A stretch of DNA of 64,000 nucleotides from Bathymodiolus brooksi. Taxonomy: Eukaryota; Mollusca; Bivalvia; Mytilida; Modiolidae. The notes under the pieces were generated by a model. The model ran no database searches. It was not told the origin of the DNA and saw only the letters and a list, made by a program, of their open reading frames with translations. The position numbers and the translations under genes were made by a program. Below, piece after piece: positions 52,620 through 61,003 of this stretch; within the stretch, counting starts at the first letter, position 1, and each line of letters opens with the position of its first letter. The stretch is from the NCBI GenBank assembly GCA_963680875.1, contig OY804589.1, positions 3,844,001-3,908,000 on the forward strand, written 5' to 3'.

Positions 52620-53757
52620 TAATAAACATCTCTTGATATCCTAATTGAAAGAAATTTAAATTATGAATCAAAATATGATTCCTTTGTTCCAAATAAAACA
52701 CAAATACAATTTGCCAAATTTGTATTAGGAGTACATAAGTCAGCAACAAATATTGCTGTATTATCGGAACTTGGTTTATTCCCCCTTTCATTGTGTACTA
52801 TAAAAGCTACTATTAATTATTGGCTTCATCTTTTGAGCGCAAATGCAAATAGCTTAATTTATCATTCATACAAAGAAAACACCTTGCGTAAAGATGGCTT
52901 ATGTTCTAAAATAAAACTTTTACTAGCTGAAATTGGGTTTACTCATGTTTAGGTGAATCAAGGTACATTTTCTAAGTCTAAATTATTACACTCTTTATCA
53001 ATCAAACTAGAAGACAGATATATTAATCATTGGAAAAAAATATTGTTTAATGATGATAATAAAAATGGTGGTAATAAACTGCGAACTTATAGGAAATTAA
53101 AAAATAGTTACAAAATGGAGAAACTTTTACACTCTGATGTGGATAAATTTGCTTTAAATCTATATTTGTTAAAATTAGAATAAGCAACAGTAACCTGAAT
53201 ATTGAAAGGGGTAGATACATCAAACTTCCAGTGGAAAAGAGAATATGTCCTCTCTGTAATATAGAACTAGAGGATGAAATACATTTCATTTTAAAATCTC
53301 CCAAATTGGATGAGTGTCGTAAAAAATTATTTTCTAATATAAGTTCAGTGGTTCCTTCATTTAATGATATGGATGAGTTCCAAAAATTTAAATTCATATT
53401 GAGTAGTAATGATCTTGATATATGTAAAATATGTATTTTAGGTGTGAATAAATTGTATTCTATCAATCAAGATCTGAAAGGGAAGTTATAGCTTAATTTT
53501 ATGCAAAATTATTATTACGATATATATAGTATTATTTAAATATTTGTATATACTGAGTGACACTGTTGTGTACAATGGGAGATAATCCTTATAAATATTG
53601 TAATCTTCAATGGGAGATAATTCATACACTCCTCAGCTGTGATAACATCTTCTTTGTACATGTATTGTATGTATTTAGCTTAGTTCTGTTTTGTCTTTTG
53701 ATGATTGTTCAATGTTTGGATTTTAAATCAATAAAATTATTATTATCATTATTATCT
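52620..53757 (+). mobile_element. 5'-truncated, decayed LINE
   Basis: Plus-strand translation from about 52680 gives FAKFVLGVHKSATN and INYWLHLL, an in-frame stop at about 52951, then KLEDRYINHWKKILF. After a frameshift near 53175 it continues with NIERGRYIKLPVEKR and ICPLC...EDEIHF to a stop at 53491. This is the C-terminal end of a non-LTR retrotransposon ORF2, with the zinc-knuckle region (C..C....DE.HF) that follows the reverse transcriptase. The 3' end runs to an ATT-rich microsatellite-like tail (TTATTATTATCATTATTATC) near 53757. It is inserted antisense in the intron between exons 1 and 2 of the ankyrin gene. Confidence 0.8.
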
Positions 53758-53834
53758 AGTAAGTCTCTCATGTACCTCATGAAAAATGTGTTTCTAGCAC
53801 TCACATTGACTTAGTTGAAATCTGATGATGGCAG

Positions 53835-54141
53835 ACCAAAATAAAATATATATGTACCTTAGTTTTGTATGGCACACCAAAATAAAATATATATGTACCT
53901 TAGTTTTGTATGGCACACCAAAATAAAATATATATTTATCTTAGTTTTATATGGTAGACCAGGATAAAATATATATTTACCTTAGTTTTGTATGCATATG
54001 GCAGATCAGAATATTTACCTTAGTTTTGTATGGCAGACCGGACTAAAATATATATTTACCTTAGTTTTGTATGGCAGACCGGAATAAAATATATATTTAC
54101 CTTAGTTTTGTATGGCAGACCACAATAAAATATATATTTAC
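53835..54141. repeat. 41-bp repeat duplicating a 5' splice site
   Basis: About seven copies of a 41-bp unit lie directly against the exon at 54142. Read on the minus strand, each copy holds the last bases of that exon (CCATACAAAACTAAG) followed by GTAAAT, GTACAT or GATAAA and ATATATTTTA. The exon border with its donor has therefore been duplicated into the intron, giving several copies of a usable-looking donor. The copy next to 54142 is the one in phase with exon 2. Confidence 0.85.
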
Positions 54142-54388
54142 CTTAGTTTTGTATGGCAGATCAGAATTAAACAAAGGATTTATGACAACAATTTCACATT
54201 TTTCTATTGCAAACATTTTGGCAAGAGCTTCATGAGCTGTTAATCGGAGGTCTTCATGGTCATCAGAAAGTTGAAGTCTAGTCGGTAGGAATGCTGGGTT
54301 ACTAACACTGAATTTAATTCGATAGTCAGCTCGGCTGCGGAACAAAATATCTAAAGTCTCTGGTCGTGCATGCTTCTCTTTTAACCAA
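54142..54388 (-). CDS. exon 1 (first seen) of the ankyrin gene
   Basis: A 247-nt exon with acceptor ATCTTTTTCAG and donor GTAAAT. One base plus 82 codons ends exactly at phase 0, fitting exon 2. The sequence (WLKEKHARPETLDILFRSRA, then LSDDHEDLRLTAHEALAKMF and KCEIVVINPLF) is a mixed alpha/beta-like globular segment. I do not recognise its family. The start codon lies further upstream and was not found in the window. The apparent ATG at 54456 lies in intron-like sequence before the acceptor. Confidence 0.7.
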
Positions 54389-54417
54389 CTGAAAAAGATA
54401 TATAAATTATGAGTAAA

Positions 54418-54530
54418 TGTAATGAGAGCTGTTACCTTGACAACCTGTTTAAACATAAATGTAACGAGAGCCGCTACCTTGACAACCTGTTTAAATGTAA
54501 AGAGAGCTGTTACCCAGACAACCAGTTAAA
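54418..54530. repeat. three-copy ~42-bp tandem repeat
   Basis: Three direct copies containing GAGAGCTGTTACC and GACAACCTGTTTAAA, immediately upstream of exon 1's acceptor. Confidence 0.8.
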
Positions 54531-54744
54531 ACTGAACTTATATGCTGTATGGGTGACAAAATTGATAGTATAGGTAACCTATCTAGTCCAGGAAGCAGCA
54601 ATGTGAACGTGATGGCCATCATCAGTACACTTCACCTCAACTGACTTGATTAAAGTAATACATTGAAAAGCAGAAAAACATTGATTTTTCACCTGCAGTT
54701 AGACAAAGTCTGCCTCATTTGTCCTTATTCTCACCATGACTTAC

Positions 54745-55532
54745 CAGAGCTCCAGATAATTTTCAAGTCCAAAGGATAATTACCCCATACTTTTGAAAAT
54801 GATGGGTATTTGCATATTTCCTTTGCACTGTTGTACTCTCTACTTCAGAAAAGATTGCTTACATGTACACTTTTAAAATTATGTTTGATACAAGTGTTAT
54901 TCAATAAACGCAGGATGCAAGTGAAATGTATATATCTGTTTAATTTGACATGATTGTGTCATGTTTATTAATAAAATGTTGTAAATATTTTGTTCTGTGT
55001 TTACTTTATATAACTGACACCACACCCTGACAAACTATTTGCATAAGTACTACATTAAAATACAATAGAAGTTTAGAAAAACATGTTCTTGCTAATTTCC
55101 AACGAACAACGTGTTCCCAAATTTACTTTCGTTTTTAAACTTAGTTCTTACTTATTACGTAAACCACTCCTTATAAGGAGCACCGCATTTATTTGTAATA
55201 TTGACCGCGATTGGATGATTTATCGTAAACATCCAATCAGATCTCTTTTGACATAGATGCTTAGAAAGGCAAACATTCGGTATCCCTCAGATGTATACGC
55301 TCTCTCCTTTGAAAAGTATAAAGGGAAGTAATTATGGGGAATTTCTCAAAGACAAAAATGTATTGTTTTAATGTACATGACTGTATTATCGTTAACAGCG
55401 TACAAGTACGCTCCAAATTTGGAAAGTTTGCTTACACAGCAATATGTATGCGTAATGTGTACACTCTGATCTGATAATACAGGCGTTTTTTTTAGCGTAA
55501 AAACGCAAATACGCAGCTTATCTGGAGCTCTG
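54745..55532. mobile_element. non-autonomous DNA transposon with 15-bp perfect TIRs
   Basis: Begins CAGAGCTCCAGATAA and ends with its exact reverse complement. Flanked by CTTAC at 54740-54744 and 55533-55537, a 5-bp target duplication. The terminal CAGAG and the short duplication suggest a hAT-type element. No transposase frame is present in the 788 bp. Confidence 0.85.
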
Positions 55533-55835
55533 CTTACTTCGATCTAGCACTATTAAATTCCTACTAAGTGTGTTGGTCTAGTACAAAACAGATTTCATCA
55601 TCATTTCATAAAAAAAAGTAGGTTGCTCTCGCCATAATATATCTGAAAAATTCTGTCATTGGCAATCGCAAAATATTTGTGTGATATAAAGACACCACAC
55701 ATTTATTAGCTCACCCCTGGTTTACGATGGGGTTAGTGTAGTTCAATCCCTCAGTTGTTTTATTGTATTTTGTCAACCATTGTCTGTTATTTTGTTCTTT
55801 TTCTTTTGGCCATTGTATTGTCTGTCCTTCTTTCT

Positions 55836-56100
55836 TGGTCTGATATATAAATTATCAGACCTTTCTTGACATGATATGGAAGTTATTAGACCTTTCTTGG
55901 TGTGATATGGTAATTATCAGACCTTTCTTGATCTGATATAGAAATTATCAGACCTTTCTTGATATGGAAGTTATCAGACCTTTCTTGGTGTGATATGGTA
56001 ATTATCAGACCTTTCTTGGTGTGATATGGACATTATCAGACCTTTCTTGGTGTGATATATGGAAATTATCATACCTTTCTTGGTGTGATACAAAAGTTAA
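55836..56100. repeat. ~31-bp degenerate minisatellite
   Basis: About nine copies of a unit with ATTATCAGACCTTTCTTGG and TGTGATATGG, unit length varying between about 24 and 33 bp. It lies just outside the left end of the THAP transposon. Confidence 0.85.
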
Positions 56101-57694
56101 TTCAACTCAGTAAGTATATGTACAGATCCCTCCAGGTGTACCAACGATCATACTCTCAGGTCGGACACAGAGTTTTGTCGGACTTCACTCTTAAAATTGT
56201 CCGATAAAATCGTCGGACAAAATCCTCCCAGGTCGGAGTGAGAGTCTCCACTCTCAGATAGTTAAACTGTAAACAAGAAACGTCCCCAAATTCTGCTAAC
56301 CAATAAATTCGTGCATAAAGAAACATGCGTATCTTAGTAAAGCTGAAGTAAATGAGTGATATACAGTACGGAAAGTATAGATATGCTAACGGCTGTCACG
56401 GGCGATATATACAATAATATCCATGAATGAAATGTATTAACATGCAGTACCCATGTTTTAAGTGAACTAGAAGTGAATATTAATATGTCCCTTATGTACT
56501 GGCGACAATCGATGCCAAGGCCCTTTCACTTGCTGCAGACAGTTGCCGGTTTACGATATAGGGTGCGTTTGCTCTTTTACGTGTTTGCCAAATGTAGGGC
56601 GAGCGAACCGGGGTAAATAATTCTAATTTACACATTTATTTCTTTAAAGGCAAATTTGGATTAAAATTAATTAGTAAAATTTAAGTTTTATTTTGGTTAT
56701 GACGAATGGGTCATAAATCCGTAAATCCCGTTTTTTTTTCTTGAAAATTGGCAGTCTGCGGAGTCCTGATATAGGTGAAATAATATTTTATTAGTGTATT
56801 CTACGTTTTTTTTTACAGTTTACCTGTCAAAACATCACCCATCTCAGCATGTCGTCGCATCGTGCATTCATGATATACAAATACACCTATGACAGGTGTG
56901 AAAAAAAAACGTTGCTCAAGACTCCTTTTACTAAGACTTATAAACATAGATAACTATTTTGCGTTTTCTATTTTCAAGCCGTCTTCCAATTTATTTGTAC
57001 TTAAAAAATAAATGTATATCTTTTTTCTTATATATGTGTATAAATATCTTAATAAAATAAATACATTTACGGTGAGAAATTATCGTTATTTAGGTAAATA
57101 CTTATTAGACAGATTTTTTTTTAAACCATTTTTGTCTTTTTAATTGATAACTGACCCAAGCTAAATAAATGAAATGTGACTTAATGTGTTAATTATATAA
57201 ATCCTTGCCTTCTATAAATTTTAATTTCTTATCTAATTCTTATTCTTATTTAACAATATGGTCAGGTTGTTATTTTCATTGAATGGCATCTCAAAATAGA
57301 TGGCTTCACAGTAGGGGCTCTTCCTGTATATTGGTTACATCCTGTATTTTACAACTGACAGCTAATGCATGACAAACAATTTTAATCAGCCATCTTTATC
57401 ATAAAATACATTTTTTTAATCTTTATTTCGATGATGGCACCTAATTCCCATCACCTAATCCAAATTAGTATAGTAGAGGAGTACCGTATTTTTCGGACGA
57501 TAAATCTAGATAAAAATGACGATTTTGTTTACAGTACAAAAAATGTATACTTTTATTTTGCTGTAGGTTTATTTCTGAATAAGAAGACTCGTATCATCGA
57601 TGTTCTTGGTGTTATTTTTTTTTAAATAAAGCAATAAAAGTATACTAACAGGGGGTGCAATTCTGGGGATAAAATATTCAACATCCGAAAAAAA

Positions 57695-58311
57695 TCAATA
57701 TTCAATGATTGAAGTGTTATCGAAAATCAGTTCAATATTGTATTTTATAGAAACTTTGAATCGATATGATATGTCCTGAACTGATAAACTGAGTCTAAGT
57801 TTAATCAATGTCAGTATAAGCTGCTGAAATTTTGAGAGCGAGCTTCTGTCTGTTATTGGAATATGATGCTCCAACAATCTAAATACAGCCATTAGTACAT
57901 TATAATTCGGTAGTCCAGTATAATATTTCACCTTTGCGTTATTGTCAATAAAATACTCGTGTGAAAAGACAGTTTCATTGCATATATTTTTCAATTTGTT
58001 GTTTTCTTCAAGGAGACGTTGCATTTCATTTTCCATAGATCCTATTAAATCCATGCCCACATCAGTTTGTGAACATGTTCCAGTCTCCACGTCCTGTTCC
58101 ACAGATACTGTGCTGGTGTTGTCAGTGTCTTGTAGTTGGAGTAAAGCCGAGGCTGCTTCACTCTGTTTTTTCTTCGAAGACCTGTTGATGTTTCGCGCAT
58201 ATCTAGAGTTGAGAGCAGAGGGTGGCGGTGACTGGAATACTTTATCATGTCCCAAATTAACAGTTGGTACCCAATCAGGATTCAGGTTGTTGTACAGCTG
58301 ACATGGCTTTC
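57695..58311 (-). CDS. THAP transposase-like protein, exon 2 (C-terminally truncated)
   Basis: Acceptor AATATTTCAG. The first two bases complete the Gly codon left by exon 1, giving residues 73-277 of a 277-residue product. It starts with the linker seen after such THAP domains (PDWVPTVNLG). It continues with a basic Ser-rich stretch, a short coiled coil (MENEMQRLLEENNKLKN, about residues 165-181) and a helix-turn-helix-like region (SKFQQLILTLIKLRLSLSVQ, about 232-251). In relatives the DDE endonuclease domain follows, but here the frame diverges after FKVS and stops at 57695. Catalytic residues are therefore absent: either a decayed copy, or a missed downstream exon. It could at most bind DNA. 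Confidence 0.82.
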
Positions 58312-59047
58312 CTGAAATATTAAGAAGAAAATAAGTTATCAAGAAAAAAATTCATATATGGATACATGAAAATACAAGTACATAATTGGACATGTGTTGT
58401 TACATATTTATCATATAATGCAGCATCATATATTTTATTTTAACGACAAATTGTAAAACATACTTTGACCACAGAAGCTTGGGTATGCTATGGAGCCCAT
58501 GTTACCATTCAGAGTACTGTAGACAAACAATTATTTGGTTAAAATGCTTTAGTTCTGGACCATTCACTCCACTGAGATAAAATCCTTGTGTCTGATTCTC
58601 TCTTTGCCTGGTGCACACTTGTTTTTCTATTTGATCCCCGCATACCTATCTACATTGTACGACAATCCATCAATGGTGATGATTACTTGTCAGGCGCAGA
58701 GCGCAGATCATATAAACAAGTGACAAGATAAAATTATAATTTATATACAAAATTTATTTACAAACTGAAGTTTGTTGTTTAGTTGTAATGGCTTTGGACC
58801 AATGACTTAAATTGGTCCAAATTGGATGCCCATGAGTGTTGCATGTGACAGAGAATTCCATAAGACAACTGTGTGTGGGAAAAAACTGTACTTGAAATAA
58901 TTTGCTCTATGTCTATGAGGCTATGATCACCTATGTAGGTGTGGAAAACTACCCATCCCCCCTTTTCATGGAATCCACTGTTGTTGGGATGTATCTGTTA
59001 CTTAAGGATAAATATATAAAAGGTACGTGTATTTAAGCCATAATTAC

Positions 59048-59264
59048 CTTCAATAAAATGGTCGGAACAGACTCTTATGTTGTCCAAACTCGAAGGTTTG
59101 ATGTCTGCCCTGGAGATATTCGCCAACCACTTGTCTCGTCTCTCTTTTGACAATTCTCGTGTTTTATCTCCTTGATGTTCAATAACTTTAGGAAGTCTAA
59201 AGAAGGAGTTATTATCTCTCCCGTGTCTGTTTGAACAGTTGACAATAGCACAAAAGGCAGGCAT
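59048..59264 (-). CDS. THAP transposase-like protein, exon 1 (THAP zinc finger)
   Basis: ATG at 59264, donor GTAATT at 59047. It encodes 72 codons plus one base. The C2CH THAP zinc finger is complete: C5-x4-C10, FFRLPK, the conserved Trp at residue 46 (RRDKWLANI) and C66-SD-H69-F. The C10 to C66 spacing (55 residues) is at the long end, as in transposase-linked THAP domains. THAP domains bind specific DNA in the nucleus, here probably the element's own ends. The intron to exon 2 is 736 bp. Confidence 0.9.
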
Positions 59265-60004
59265 GATTATATCAGCGTATCAATCAATAAAAATTCACTC
59301 AGGTAAGACGTTTGTTTACACCAGCGGATTACTTGTTTGTCTACCAATATGGCGGACGATAAATTGATGACGTCACACGAGAACTCTCTATATTGTATTT
59401 TATAAAAAAATATATACTATAAAAAAATCACAGGGTGGATCGATTTACAATATAAAATTATTATCACAAAATATCTAAATATAGCTATAGCCTTCCATCA
59501 AACACGAGCATGTGCACGTGGTTGTAGTAAAAAATGGTGGTTGCAATACATCTCACAGTAAACGTGTAGAACAAGCTTTTTATACTAAATATACTGGAAA
59601 ATAATTTATATCGATTTCGTTACTTAATCGATATTTTATTGCAATAATTTATATGAGGCTATGGGTGTTTAAATGTCACTTTTCAACAATATTTCAGTTA
59701 TATATTGACCTTTGAGCTACCCTTCCTGGCGCGAATATGGTGCAAGGTAGAAATACACTAGGGTATTTACGTACCCGGACATTCTACATACCGGAAAGAA
59801 AGTACGCTTACAAATACGCCTCGAGAAATGTAAAAAAAATCTTTAAATATCCACTCTCACGTCCAACCACGATGTCCGACCATTTGGTCGGACTTAGAGA
59901 GTGTTGACCCTCAAATTTGTTGGACATTTGTCAGACATGTTGGGAGGAATATGTCCGACCTGAGAGTATGATCGTTGATACACTTGGAGTGTACTGTAGT
60001 ATAT

Positions 60005-60511
60005 ATTAATAACTTTCTAAGTGTGATTATATTAATTTGATCATATACTTGTAGATGATAAAGCTAAAATTTTACCCTGTAATAAAATTTTGAGTTTTGC
60101 TTAGAATAATAAGAGGAGTGATGTTTATTTCACCCAGTTTCACAAGAATGGTCCAAGCAGGCTGATAAAGCAAGTTTATTAGCTGCTTCCGGAATGTTAT
60201 TACATGCCTTTCCGTCAATGTCCGTAAGTTCACTTAGTAAATTTCCGGAAAACTGTGTTTATAGACACAGCAGATTCAATTGTTTAATGAAATATTTGCA
60301 CAGAAAATTATTATAACTACCAATTTCTCTCTTATGATATTGAAAGTGCTTAAAAAACGCATATTTATTGGATTTGTATATTAAAACAATAATTTTCCTG
60401 TTCTATTTAACTATATACATGTATTTCAAGTAAAATTCTAGCCAAAATGACTAAACATTTTGCTGCAAATCAGTTATTTCCTCTGTTAAAGTATATGATA
60501 AATACATCATA
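60005..60511. other. no gene identified
   Basis: AT-rich sequence between the THAP transposon and a palindromic repeat. Nothing supportable. Confidence 0.4.
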
Positions 60512-60638
60512 ACATGTCATTTTTCATATCATACCTTTTATCAGCCTTAATTCATATATCATCCCTTGAGCTTAATGGCTCTCAGGCTGATATCATGACC
60601 TTGGGCTGATAAAGGGTATGATATGAAAAATGCCATGT
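60512..60638. repeat. palindromic foldback repeat
   Basis: Arms of 35 bp (60512-60546 and 60604-60638) are reverse complements with two mismatches (core GGTATGATATGAAAAATG), separated by a 57-bp loop. Likely a tiny foldback or MITE-type element. The transcript would form a strong hairpin. Confidence 0.85.
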
Positions 60639-60839
60639 AATAACCTATATCTATCTCACCTTTCTAAGTGTGATATAAAGGTTCTGGTGGGTGGTGGAAA
60701 ACTTGTACTTCTGTTGTTGATAGATTCTATCACATTTTCTAGAGAATAAAAACCTGGCTTGTCTGGAGTTTATCCACAAATAAAGCATTCAGTTTATCTG
60801 AAAATGAAGACACAAATAAAGCATTCATTTTATCTGAAA

Positions 60840-60945
60840 ATGAGTGAGTGAGTGATTGTTGTTTAATGCCAAGTCAGCACCTTTTCAGCTATATCATGGC
60901 GAGAACAATTTAATTTTCAATGCAATGATGATGAGGTCCGATTTG
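60840..60945 (+). repeat. SINE-related fragment
   Basis: GTGAGTGAGTGATTGTTGTT, TTTCAGCTATATCATGGCGA and the following bases resemble the distal SINE module in reverse orientation, with similar pieces at 9575 and 17565. Confidence 0.4.
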
Positions 60946-60979
60946 TACTAAACAAACAAGATTAATTAGTTGGATTTAA

Positions 60980-61003
60980 CCCTAACCCTAACCCTAACCC
61001 TCT
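60980..61003. repeat. short interstitial telomeric repeat
   Basis: Four copies of AACCCT (TTAGGG on the other strand) at the exact left boundary of the 48-bp array. Confidence 0.85.

Larger units (their letters stand above)
56115..60004 (-). mobile_element. THAP-encoding DNA transposon with TIRs
   Basis: The ends share an inverted sequence of about 50 bp, with CAACGATCATACTCTCAGG then TCGGACA at 56142-56166 and its reverse complement at 59951-59980. Outside this the similarity continues imperfectly to about 56115 and 60004. Subterminal regions on both sides carry several GTCGGAC/GTCCGAC motifs, likely transposase-binding sites. The interior encodes a two-exon THAP protein on the minus strand (59264-57695). 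THAP plus a helix-turn-helix of the kind preceding DDE_Tnp_4 domains occurs in Harbinger/ISL2EU-like elements, so that placement is an inference. The exact target duplication was not resolved; TA or similar is possible. The 1.5 kb between 56170 and 57690 shows no DDE remnant. Confidence 0.8.

Noticed and set aside
52507..52791. 94-codon minus-strand frame over exon 2 as a stand-alone gene
   Set aside because: It crosses the acceptor into the antisense LINE and uses a frame that does not join either neighbouring exon.
57942..58301. 119-codon plus-strand frame
   Set aside because: Antisense shadow of the THAP protein's second exon, which has family motifs and splice support.
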